Below, one piece after another: positions 23,645-31,527 of a stretch of 51,199 nucleotides of DNA. Each line of letters opens with the position of its first letter. Within the stretch, counting starts at the first letter, position 1. The notes beneath the pieces were generated by a model. It was not told the origin of the DNA and did not search any database. It saw only the letters and a list, made by a program, of their open reading frames with translations. The stretch lies in NCBI GenBank assembly GCA_013336165.1, contig JAAXUF010000011.1, forward strand, positions 1-51,199. Direction: 5' to 3'. The stretch comes from Coriobacteriia bacterium. GTDB lineage: Bacteria; Actinomycetota; Coriobacteriia; Anaerosomatales; JAAXUF01. Made by a program: the position numbers and the translations under genes.

Positions 23645-25171
23645 ATGGGATTCTTGGCTGAGGTCGGGCTGCGGGTGGCGGAGCAGCCCGATCGCATTGC
23701 GGTCGTTGGAGAAGACCGCTCGATGACGTATCGCGAACTCTGGAACGCTTCTGATGCACTCGCCGTACACCTGCAGAAGGAATTCCGTGCCGACCGAACT
23801 CCGGTTGTCGTCTACGGGCACAAGTCCGCATATATGCCAGTATGCTTTCTCGGCGCGCTGAAGAGTGGTCGTGCCTACGTTCCAATGGATTACTCCATTC
23901 CTTCCGATCGAGTGTCAGAGATCGTCCGCCAGACGAAGGCCAAGACGGTCTTCTGCATGGGAAAACGAATGACGTGCATTGCTTCGGACCTCTCGGTCGT
24001 CAGCGAAGCCGACGTTGCGGGCCTTGCCGCCCTCTGGTCGAGTCAACCTCTGCCGGATTCGCACTGGGCTTGTGGGGACGACCCGTTTTACGTTCTCTTC
24101 ACGTCTGGAAGCACCGGGGCACCCAAAGGTGTGGAGATCACTTGCAACTGCGTGGACAACTTTCTGTCTTGGGCGATCACTTTGGGGGGTGTCGATAAAC
24201 TCGGCAGGACGTTCATCAATCAGGCGCCCTTCTCATTTGATCTTTCTGTATTCGAGCTGACGATGTCACTCGCCTCTGGCGGGACCCTCTTCTGCCTTGT
24301 CAAGGAGAGCCAGTCGAACATGAACGTATTGTTCGAGACTCTGGCGAGATCTGGTGCGCATGTGTGGGTTTCGACGCCGTCTTTCGCAGAGATGTGCCTT
24401 TCCGACAAAGGGTTTTCGTCAAAGCTGATGCCCGCAGTCGATCTCTTTCTCTTCTGCGGCGAGACCCTCTCCAACTCGACAGCGCGCAAGCTCCACGAGC
24501 GTTTTCCAGGCGCAAGCGTTGTAAACACCTATGGACCCACTGAGTCGACAGTCGCCGTTACTGCCGTGGAGATCACCAAGGAGCTTGCACATTGCACAGA
24601 GGCGCTGCCCGTCGGCTCCCCCAAACCAGGCACTCGCATCGAGATCATCGGAGCAGATGGGGAGGAGCTACCCATCGGCCAGCCCGGCGAGATTTGCATC
24701 GTGGGAGACACCGTTTCCACAGGGTACTTTGGGCGGCCGGATCTAACCGAAGCTGCCTTCGGAGTCGATACAGCGACGGGGATGAGAACCTATCGAACGG
24801 GTGACATGGGATGGCTTGATGAAGCCGGAAGCCTCCACTTCCTTGGGCGCATGGACTTTCAGGTGAAACTGAACGGATACCGAATAGAGCTTGGCGACAT
24901 CGAAAGCAACCTGCTCGCGTTGTGCTATGTCGATTCGGCAGTTGTCCTGCCGGTGTCCAAGGACGGTAGGGTTTCCTATCTGACAGCCTGTATCGTTGCG
25001 AATGAGCTGGCCGCCGGATCCCGCCTTCAGAAGGTCGCGCGGGTGAAAGAGGACCTGAAGTCTCTCCTCCCGGAGTATATGATTCCGCGCAAGATAGCCT
25101 TCTTCGACAAGCTTCCAATGACTGACAACGGGAAGATCGATCGAAAGCGACTCATTGGCGAGTTGGCATGA
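23645..25171 (+). CDS. dltA: D-alanine:carrier-protein ligase DltA
   Basis: 508 aa, the usual DltA length; ATG 23645 after GGAGGGAAGGG. An adenylate-forming enzyme that activates D-Ala with ATP and loads it on the DltC phosphopantetheine. Motifs in order: YVLFTSGSTGAPKGVEIT (A3), FSFDLSVFELTMSLASGGTL, NTYGPTESTVAVTAVEIT (A5), GYFGRPDLTEAAF, YRTGDMGWLDEAGSLHFLGRMDFQVKLNGYRIELGDIE (A7-A8), and LPMTDNGKIDRKRL with the A10 Lys. The TYGPTEST-VAVTAVEIT and PEYMIP patterns fit DltA rather than NRPS or acyl-CoA enzymes. First gene of dltABCD, with dltB overlapping by 4 bp. The 116 bp before it holds the operon leader; no clear promoter could be assigned. Confidence 0.92.
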   Translation: MGFLAEVGLRVAEQPDRIAVVGEDRSMTYRELWNASDALAVHLQKEFRADRTPVVVYGHKSAYMPVCFLGALKSGRAYVPMDYSIPSDRVSEIVRQTKAKTVFCMGKRMTCIASDLSVVSEADVAGLAALWSSQPLPDSHWACGDDPFYVLFTSGSTGAPKGVEITCNCVDNFLSWAITLGGVDKLGRTFINQAPFSFDLSVFELTMSLASGGTLFCLVKESQSNMNVLFETLARSGAHVWVSTPSFAEMCLSDKGFSSKLMPAVDLFLFCGETLSNSTARKLHERFPGASVVNTYGPTESTVAVTAVEITKELAHCTEALPVGSPKPGTRIEIIGADGEELPIGQPGEICIVGDTVSTGYFGRPDLTEAAFGVDTATGMRTYRTGDMGWLDEAGSLHFLGRMDFQVKLNGYRIELGDIESNLLALCYVDSAVVLPVSKDGRVSYLTACIVANELAAGSRLQKVARVKEDLKSLLPEYMIPRKIAFFDKLPMTDNGKIDRKRLIGELA

Positions 25172-26340
25172 CGTTTTATGCCGAACCGGCCTTCTTCATA
25201 CTGCTGGTCGTCGCGATTATTCCGGCAGCATACCTCGGCTTCACTCAACGCCGTATTGCTCCCTATGGACTGGCCGTTTCCTTGGTCTTTCTCGCTTTCC
25301 TGTTCGGGAAGGACTTGCGAGGACTCGCGGCGCTTGCCTTCTATCTGTGTCTCGAGACCGCAGTTACGTTTCCCTTTCTGCGGAGGCGGCTGAAGGGAGG
25401 GAAGAGCAAGGCGCTCTTCTGGCTTTGTGTATCCATATCCGTTCTACCCTTGGTGGCATACAAGGTCGCTGCGGTCTTTGACCACAATCTCCTAGGCTTC
25501 CTGGGAATCTCGTACATGACCTTCAAGGCCGTTCAGGTTGTCATTGAGGTTCACGACGGCCTCATCAAGGAGTTGTCCCTCTTTGACTATCTCTACTTCC
25601 TGCTGATCTTCGCGCCGTTCACTTCGGGCCCTATCGATCGAAGCAGGCGCTTTGGGGAGGATGTACGCCGTTCCTACACGAAAGAGGAATACGCCGATCT
25701 CTTCTCTGCCGGGATCTTGTACGTGTTGTTGGGCGCGGTATACAAGTTGGTGCTGTCAGGTATCTTCTTCCGGTTGTATACGCCGGCAGTTTTGACGCAA
25801 ACGGCGTTTCTGTGGGGTTCTCTGGATGCCGTGCGGGATGCGTACGCATATGGGCTGTACCTGTTCTTCGACTTCGCCGGATACAGCCTAATGGCAGTCG
25901 GCGTGAGCTACTGCTTTGGGATCAGAACCCCCAGGAACTTCAATGCTCCGTTCATCGCGCTCGACATCAAAGATTTCTGGAATCGCTGGCATATCACGTT
26001 GTCCTCATGGCTCAGGGACTTTGTCTTCATGCGGATCACAACGCTCGCGACGAAGAAGAGATGGTTCAAATCAAGACTGAGCGTCGCATGCTGTGGCTAC
26101 ATGGCGAACATGATCCTGATGGGCGCCTGGCACGGCCTCACGGCGAACTATCTTGCCTACGGTGTCTATCACGGGCTGCTCTTGTCGGCGACAGAGGTCT
26201 TCGAAAGGAAATCGAAGTTCCGCAAGAGGTTCAAGGATCGGCTATGGTTCAAGATGGTGTCATGGTTCGTCACCATCAATCTCGTGATGTTCGGGTTCGC
26301 ATTGTTCTCCGGGCAAGTGGCGATTCTCTTCAAACGATGA
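25168..26340 (+). CDS. dltB: MBOAT D-alanyl transferase DltB
   Basis: 390 aa; the start ATG overlaps the dltA stop (ATGA). Polytopic MBOAT protein with about eleven hydrophobic segments. It shows GISYMTFKAVQVVIEVHDG, FAPFTSGPIDRSRRF, FDFAGYSLMAVGVSYCFGI, NFNAPFIALDIKDFWNRWHITLSSWLRDFVF, and the catalytic-type His in MGAWHGLTANY (H322) with a second His at 335. It is thought to move D-Ala from DltC across the membrane towards the acceptor polymer. Length and motif order match DltB; alginate acetylase AlgI-like MBOATs share parts of this pattern, but the dltA and dltC neighbours decide. Confidence 0.92.
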   Translation: MTFYAEPAFFILLVVAIIPAAYLGFTQRRIAPYGLAVSLVFLAFLFGKDLRGLAALAFYLCLETAVTFPFLRRRLKGGKSKALFWLCVSISVLPLVAYKVAAVFDHNLLGFLGISYMTFKAVQVVIEVHDGLIKELSLFDYLYFLLIFAPFTSGPIDRSRRFGEDVRRSYTKEEYADLFSAGILYVLLGAVYKLVLSGIFFRLYTPAVLTQTAFLWGSLDAVRDAYAYGLYLFFDFAGYSLMAVGVSYCFGIRTPRNFNAPFIALDIKDFWNRWHITLSSWLRDFVFMRITTLATKKRWFKSRLSVACCGYMANMILMGAWHGLTANYLAYGVYHGLLLSATEVFERKSKFRKRFKDRLWFKMVSWFVTINLVMFGFALFSGQVAILFKR

Positions 26341-26354
26341 CAGAAGGAGTGACA

Positions 26355-26600
26355 ATGGCCGAGGAAGTTGAGAACACGGTACTTGCCCTGCTCATTGACA
26401 TCTGCGGTGAACCCGAGATTGAGAATGAGCGTGATGCCGATCTTTTCGAGTTGGGCCTTCTTGACTCAATGGCTGCAGTCGAGCTGTTAGTGGCGATAGA
26501 GGAGAACTTCGGTGTGGAGATAGCGCCGACGGAAGTCCAGCGTGAAGAAATGAACACGGTGAACAAGATCATCTTCCAGGTCGAAGAAAGAATCGGGTGA
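26355..26600 (+). CDS. dltC: D-alanyl carrier protein DltC
   Basis: 81 aa from ATG 26355, decided by a perfect AAGGAG 6-8 nt upstream; an in-frame ATG at 26337 overlaps the dltB stop but has no SD. It is an acyl-carrier-type four-helix protein. The phosphopantetheine Ser is S38 in FELGLLDSMAAVELLVAIEENFGVEIAP. The LDSM context and acidic helix 2 match DltC. It carries D-Ala as a thioester between DltA and DltB. Its TGA overlaps the dltD ATG by one base. Confidence 0.93.
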   Translation: MAEEVENTVLALLIDICGEPEIENERDADLFELGLLDSMAAVELLVAIEENFGVEIAPTEVQREEMNTVNKIIFQVEERIG

Positions 26601-27775
26601 TGAGACGGCTCAAGGCGATAGGGCTGGCATTCGCGCTGTTCATCTGCGCCTTCACCCTGTATCAGCTGTGCTTGCCACGACAGGGCGACATCAAGCCCGA
26701 CCTGCGTTTCGACTATGCAATGAACAGCGTGAAGTACTCAAGTTCAGACTACGTAACCGCCGGGATGACTAGGGACTCGATGCTCCTGCTGGGATCATCG
26801 GAGTTGCAGACCAAGTTCATATCGACTCACCCGGCGAATGTGTTCCCCGCGTATGACTGCGGCGTGAACGCGATGTGCGTGGGACAGGCGCATTATCAGA
26901 GTCTGTGGCATGCCATCTTCGCCGGCTCCATCGCGAGCGGATTGCCCGAGAAGAGAGTCGCGTTGATTCTCTCCCCGCAGTGGTTCAATCCCAAAGGCGT
27001 TGGCGGTGTCTTCAGGGGGACTTATTCGTGGGAACTCATACGAGGATTCTGCGAGAACAAGAGCATATCGCAGGCAACAAAGAATGCGGTGCTGAAGAGA
27101 GTCGTCGACGTGGGTGGGATCGACTCCGGCAAGATCAGAGGGATCAAGGCGGACTCCTTTCTGGGAGCGCTTGATGCAAAAGCAACCGGGATTGTGGATG
27201 ACTTGACCGTTCGCCGGAAGCTCGTCGGAGCCACTAGGGCGGTGAATAAGTCCCCGGTGGTTCTTCAGGGGAGTCAGGCCATTGACTGGGATTCTTTGCT
27301 TGCAGACGCGCAACGTGCCGGTGAAGCGTCATGCACCAACAACGATTTCGGAATGTACAACGAGTATTTCGACAAGTACGTGAAGCCGTCATTGGCTAAG
27401 GCGCAGGGATCCGCTGTTGGGGCGAAGTTCGATTGGTCCCCCGAATACTCCGATCTCGAGCTGTTCCTGGATGTCTGCAAGCAGTCCGGGATTGAGCCCC
27501 TCATAATCGTCGTTCCATTCAATGGGAAATGGATGGACTATACCGGATGTCCCTCAGACCTCAGAAGCGCGTACTACCAGAAGATCAAGGAGATCTGTGT
27601 GTCGAGAAATGTCTGTTGCGCAGATTACTCTGGAAGCGAGTATGAGGAGTACTTCTTGTGCGACACCATGCATCTTGGATGGCGTGGATGGGCTCACGTC
27701 GACAAGGATCTAGCGGAGTTCCACAGCACTGGCAGTCTGAGATCATGGAATGGCAGGGTTTCCGGTGATCAATAG
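26600..27775 (+). CDS. dltD: D-alanine esterase/transferase DltD
   Basis: 391 aa from ATG 26600, overlapping the dltC stop (TGATG); a GTG one codon earlier is possible. One N-terminal membrane anchor (AIGLAFALFICAFTLYQLC). The extracellular domain is SGNH-hydrolase-like: LLLGSSELQ with the nucleophile at about S66/S67, LSPQWFNPKGV oxyanion region, and C-terminal D355-T-M-H358 completing the triad. DltD passes D-Ala from the membrane intermediate to teichoic acid. It overlaps the small DltX-like frame by 26 bp. Confidence 0.92.
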   Translation: MRRLKAIGLAFALFICAFTLYQLCLPRQGDIKPDLRFDYAMNSVKYSSSDYVTAGMTRDSMLLLGSSELQTKFISTHPANVFPAYDCGVNAMCVGQAHYQSLWHAIFAGSIASGLPEKRVALILSPQWFNPKGVGGVFRGTYSWELIRGFCENKSISQATKNAVLKRVVDVGGIDSGKIRGIKADSFLGALDAKATGIVDDLTVRRKLVGATRAVNKSPVVLQGSQAIDWDSLLADAQRAGEASCTNNDFGMYNEYFDKYVKPSLAKAQGSAVGAKFDWSPEYSDLELFLDVCKQSGIEPLIIVVPFNGKWMDYTGCPSDLRSAYYQKIKEICVSRNVCCADYSGSEYEEYFLCDTMHLGWRGWAHVDKDLAEFHSTGSLRSWNGRVSGDQ

Positions 27776-27938
27776 GCTGAATAGGGTGAAGAAACGGTGT
27801 ACAGCGATTCTTCAGGATGAGAGAGCGGTATTCATTGGTGAAGTGCTGTTCTGCTTCGCCATGTTGGCGATTCTGTTCTACTTTCTCGCGATATCGGACT
27901 TCAACGCACCAAGGCCTTTTGTGTACAACCAGTTCTAG
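27750..27938 (+). CDS. DltX-like membrane microprotein
   Basis: 62 aa from ATG 27750; GTG 27765 with AGGG 6 nt before it would give 57 aa. A basic N-terminus (INRLNRVKKR) precedes a single transmembrane helix (about 29-48, GEVLFCFAMLAILFYFLAIS), and the chain ends exactly with RPFVYNQF. DltX of Firmicutes is a similar single-span protein of about 50 residues whose extreme C-terminus has an F-I/V-YN-x-F motif. Its Tyr is held to carry D-Ala between DltB and DltD. The topology and C-terminal motif here match, and the gene is last in the dlt operon. Position differs from Firmicutes, where dltX precedes dltA. Confidence 0.8.
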   Translation: MAGFPVINRLNRVKKRCTAILQDERAVFIGEVLFCFAMLAILFYFLAISDFNAPRPFVYNQF

Positions 27939-27994
27939 CTATTGTGGCGTCCCCGTTTCGGTTGCGTCCACCGCGTATTCGGCGTTGACTTCGC

Positions 27995-28852
27995 CTACGC
28001 CAGCCGCTGCACGCCGATCCCGATGAGTCCGGGTCCTGTATGGACCACGAGCGCCGGGGTTATCTGGCCCTCGATCGCGATACGGTATCCCTGCAGCGCA
28101 GCTTTCAGGTCCGCAAGCAATGCGTCGGCCTCTGCCTGTGCATCACCGTGCATCACCGTGATGTTGAACTCCTTGGCCCCGGAGGCGAACTTGACGGCCT
28201 GCTCGAGTGCGCCTTGGAGTGACTTCTTGCGCCCCCTGGTCTTCGCCACCGTGTAGTAGACGCCTTCCTCGTTGCAGGAGATGACTGGCTTCAAGTCGAG
28301 GATCGTACCCAGCATGGCCGAGACCAGCCCGATGCGCCCGCCCTTTCTGAGGTACTCGAGCGTCGAGACGCAGAAGAAGAGTTTCGTACTGAGTACCGCT
28401 TTCGCTACTTCGCGGCACACCTCTGCGAAGCTGAGGCCCTTCTCGATCAACTCGCCGGCACGTATCGCCGAGAAGCCACTGCCGATGCCGATGTTCTTCG
28501 TGTCTATGTAGTGAGCCTCAAGGCCCTCCGGGGTCGGCCCGAAGCTGCTTACCAGCCCGAATGTGCCGCTCAGTCCGCTTGAGATGTCGACGGCGATGAC
28601 CTTGTCGTAGCCATCCGCCTTGATCTGCCTGAAAGTCTCCGCGATCACCGAGGGGCTGGGCAGCGAGGTGGACGGGATCTCCTCGGAGAATCGCGCGTAT
28701 ACGTCCTCGGGCTGTATGTCGACGCCGTCGCGATACTCAGCATCCTTGTAGATGATCGTTAGAGGTACCACGTACATGTGGTATCGGTCCCGATACTCCT
28801 TGGGAACATCGCAACATGAGTCGGTGAGGATCGCTATCTTCTCGTCGGCCAT
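27995..28852 (-). CDS. DegV family fatty-acid-binding protein
   Basis: 285 aa, minus strand, convergent with the dlt operon (56 bp between stops). GAGGA lies 4-8 nt before the ATG. Typical DegV: N-terminal KIAILTDSCCDVPKEY, YRDGVDIQPEDVYARF, then PSTSLPSPSVIAETFRQI and VIAVDISSGLSGTFGLV, with the lipid-head binding SGLSGT loop. Later come GGRIGLVSAMLGTILDLKPVISCNEEGVY and C-terminal LIGIGVQRLA. DegV proteins (FakB-like) bind a fatty acid and present it to the FakA kinase; no FakA is in the window. A degenerate copy of its 3' end lies at 21582-21712. Confidence 0.92.
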   Translation of the reverse strand: MADEKIAILTDSCCDVPKEYRDRYHMYVVPLTIIYKDAEYRDGVDIQPEDVYARFSEEIPSTSLPSPSVIAETFRQIKADGYDKVIAVDISSGLSGTFGLVSSFGPTPEGLEAHYIDTKNIGIGSGFSAIRAGELIEKGLSFAEVCREVAKAVLSTKLFFCVSTLEYLRKGGRIGLVSAMLGTILDLKPVISCNEEGVYYTVAKTRGRKKSLQGALEQAVKFASGAKEFNITVMHGDAQAEADALLADLKAALQGYRIAIEGQITPALVVHTGPGLIGIGVQRLA

Positions 28853-29062
28853 TTCGTCCTCAAATTCCGTCGGATTCCTTTGGGTCGATTTCGCTTTCCT
28901 TCATACCACATTGGGTTCTTTCGAGCATACACCCTCCATCCCAAGATGTAATACCGCCGGATACCTCAAGGGTGGCCGCGATCAGGCCGATAACGGGTAT
29001 AGGACGAAGAAAGACGTCTCTATGTTGATGCCCTGTCGGCGCGAGGGGAAGGATTTAGGCAC

Positions 29063-30475
29063 GTGACGCGACGACGCACGCAGGCAGCGCGCTTGAGGAT
29101 CCTTCTCCTTGTGACCGTGGCGGCCATCTTCGTCTCGGCTACCGCAGCCTATGGTATTACTCGCGATCAAGTCTTGGCGCGCGCTCAATCTTGGGTGGAC
29201 AACCCGGTTCCCTATAGCCAAGGCGCGTACTATGACGGATATCGCACGGACTGTTCCGGGTACGCGTCCATGTGCCTGCAGACCGGGTTCTCCTATGCGA
29301 CGTTCACGTTCCACAACGTTGCCTACCCAATAGCTGCCGCGGATCTGAAGCCCGGCGATCTCATGCTGAACACCGAGCTTCACGTGAGGGTGTTCTATGG
29401 ATGGGTCGACGCTGCACACACCCAGTACGTAGCTTACGAACAGACGTCACCCAACACCATGTCGAGCGTGAGGACCTTCGCCAACGACATCGCCAACGGG
29501 TATGAGCCCTACCGATACAACAAGATTGTAGACAGCCCTGAACCGTGGAACCTGATCAAGAACCCGACGTTCGACGTGTGGTCCTACAGCAAAGCGGTTT
29601 GGTGGACCGTCAGCACGGATGCTGCCGGGACGGTAGGTCAGCGACTGCGGGGCCTGTCTCATGCGAGTTCATCATCCCTCCTTCTGGTAAACCGCGGCGT
29701 TGATCGCAATAACCCTTCCAAGGCGGCCCAGACAGTTGCCGTGTCAGCCGGTAAGACCTACGCGCTGTCCGCATGGGCGTGTTCGGCGGCGGTGCCCGGG
29801 TTGGTGGGCATGCGCCTTGAGTTCCTCGACACGTCGGGCGCGACGCTGAGCTCGACGTCGACCGCCGGGGACGCATGGAACATCAACGCCTCAGCTTTCA
29901 CCCAGATGTCGCGAGTCATGCAGGCCCCGGCCGGGGCGGTCAATGCGAGGGTCACGATTCAGGTTTCGCGCAGCGCAACTAACGCGACAAGCACGGCCGT
30001 GTTCGACGATGTAAGTCTTTCGGTGGTCTCGCCCATGCCGGTCTACCGGTTCTATAACGTTAACAACAGTTCCCACTTCTACACGGCATCGGGAGTGGAG
30101 CGGGACATCGTTGCAGCAAACTACTCGGCGACCTACATCTACGAGGGTCCGGCCTACGACATCAACATCTTGTCGCCCGCAGACAACACGCCTCTTTACC
30201 GCTTCTACAACAAGCGCAACGGCTCCCACTTCTACACAGCCTCCGCACAGGAGCGTGACCTGGTGATCGCGACCTATGGTGCCACCTACACCTACGAAGG
30301 CGCGGCGTACAACGTTTCCATGTCCGCGACCAATGCGACTCCGGTATACCGCTTCTTCAACATGGGTAACGGCTCCCATTTCTACACCGCGTCCGCGGAG
30401 GAGCGGGATAGCGTCATCGCCACCTATCCGGCTCTGTACGCATACGAAGGTATAGCCTACTACCTCCCCCGATAG
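29063..30475 (+). CDS. Secreted C40 peptidase-like protein with CBM-like domain and DUF5648 tail
   Basis: 470 aa from GTG 29063 (AGGGGAAGGA about 10 nt upstream). The signal peptide is about 1-30 (RLRILLLVTVAAIFVSATAAYG). Residues 33-155 resemble an NlpC/P60-type papain fold: TDCSGYASMCLQTG with candidate nucleophile C64, LKPGDLMLNTELHVRVFYGW with H107, and YVAYEQTSP closing. Residues about 160-320 are a jelly-roll, CBM_4_9-like domain (NLIKNPTFDVWS..., VFDDVSLSVV). Residues 325-470 are three DUF5648 repeats ending AYYLPR. Likely a cell-wall peptidoglycan hydrolase or amidase on the cell surface; activity is inferred from the Cys/His pattern only. Divergent from degV. Confidence 0.82.
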   Translation: MTRRRTQAARLRILLLVTVAAIFVSATAAYGITRDQVLARAQSWVDNPVPYSQGAYYDGYRTDCSGYASMCLQTGFSYATFTFHNVAYPIAAADLKPGDLMLNTELHVRVFYGWVDAAHTQYVAYEQTSPNTMSSVRTFANDIANGYEPYRYNKIVDSPEPWNLIKNPTFDVWSYSKAVWWTVSTDAAGTVGQRLRGLSHASSSSLLLVNRGVDRNNPSKAAQTVAVSAGKTYALSAWACSAAVPGLVGMRLEFLDTSGATLSSTSTAGDAWNINASAFTQMSRVMQAPAGAVNARVTIQVSRSATNATSTAVFDDVSLSVVSPMPVYRFYNVNNSSHFYTASGVERDIVAANYSATYIYEGPAYDINILSPADNTPLYRFYNKRNGSHFYTASAQERDLVIATYGATYTYEGAAYNVSMSATNATPVYRFFNMGNGSHFYTASAEERDSVIATYPALYAYEGIAYYLPR

Positions 30476-30676
30476 TTCCGACCAAGCGAGAGACTTCATC
30501 ACCGACTACCGCCGAGTGGCAGCCGTTCGCGAGCGTGAGTCCGCGGGCACATTCGGGTGGGTAAACACGTATGGTACTGTCCGTAGACCAGTCGCTCCCA
30601 GAGGCATAAGGGGCCGCACTTGGTGCTGACGCGGGTGGCACGGAACTGTTGATGGCAAGGGGAGGGATCGGCGAGA

Positions 30677-31033
30677 GTGAGCATCGATCATGTCATCATC
30701 TCGACTTTCGTCATCCTCGGCTTTTCCTTCGTGGTCCTCACGCTGAGTGCATCCTGGCTGCTCAGCCCGAAGAAGCCGTCCGCCGCGAAGTCCGAGACCT
30801 ACGAGTGCGGCGTCGAGCCCATCGGTACTGTGTGGGTTCAGTTCCGCCCTGGCTATTACGTCTATGCGCTCCTCTACGTCTTCTTCGACATTGAGACTGT
30901 CTTCCTCTACCCGTTCGCTCTGACATTCGGGCTTACGGGCTGGTTCATCTTCGTCGAGATGCTCATCTTCATCGCCATCCTTGTGGCCGGACTCGTCTAT
31001 GCCTGGAAGGAAGGTGCGCTCAAATGGCGATAG
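30677..31033 (+). CDS. nuoA: NADH-quinone oxidoreductase subunit A
   Basis: 118 aa, usual length; GTG 30677 with GGAGGG (30661-30666) upstream. Three membrane helices with the family hallmarks: [22 protein letters not shown] in the first loop (Cys of the ECG motif) and [20 protein letters not shown]. First gene of the nuo operon; nuoB overlaps by 10 bp. The 200 bp before it hold no gene. A TATGGT (30570-30575) is a possible -10, but no good -35 was seen. Confidence 0.93.
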   Translation: MSIDHVIISTFVILGFSFVVLTLSASWLLSPKKPSAAKSETYECGVEPIGTVWVQFRPGYYVYALLYVFFDIETVFLYPFALTFGLTGWFIFVEMLIFIAILVAGLVYAWKEGALKWR

Positions 31034-31527
31034 AGCGCTTCACGGGCGAGAACTCGATTCTCTTCATCCGCAGCGAGCAGTTTTTCGACGTCGCTCGCCG
31101 CAAGTCGCTCTGGTACATGGCGTTTGGCATCGCGTGTTGCGCGATCGAGGGCCTCATGCACGCCTCGGGGCCGAGGTTTGACTTCGACCGGCTGGGCGTG
31201 TTCTTCCGCGCCAGCCCGCGCCAGGCCGACGTCATGATCGTCGCCGGCACGGTGAACTGGAAGATGGCCGAGGTGGTCCGCCGGCTCTACGACGAGATGC
31301 CGGAACCCAAGTACGTCGTCGCGATGGGTGCGTGCGCCTGCATGGGCGGCCCGTTCCGCGAGTACCCTAACGTCGTCATGGGCGTCGACAAGATCGTTCC
31401 GGTCGACGTCTATATCCCCGGGTGCCCGCCGCGTCCCGAGTCGGTTCAGTACGGCTTCATGACGCTCATGGACAAGATCAAGTCTCAGACGGAGGAGCGC
31501 CTTGCAGCGCGAAGCGCCAATGCATAG
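31024..31527 (+). CDS. nuoB: NADH-quinone oxidoreductase subunit B
   Basis: 167 aa. Carries cluster N2, the last iron-sulfur centre before quinone: ligand Cys in IACCAIEG (C38, C39), GACACMGG (C104 or C106) and IPGCPPRP (C144). All family landmarks are present. It overlaps nuoA by 10 bp and the nuoCD start by 8 bp. Acts in the peripheral arm at the membrane face. Confidence 0.95.
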   Translation: MAIERFTGENSILFIRSEQFFDVARRKSLWYMAFGIACCAIEGLMHASGPRFDFDRLGVFFRASPRQADVMIVAGTVNWKMAEVVRRLYDEMPEPKYVVAMGACACMGGPFREYPNVVMGVDKIVPVDVYIPGCPPRPESVQYGFMTLMDKIKSQTEERLAARSANA

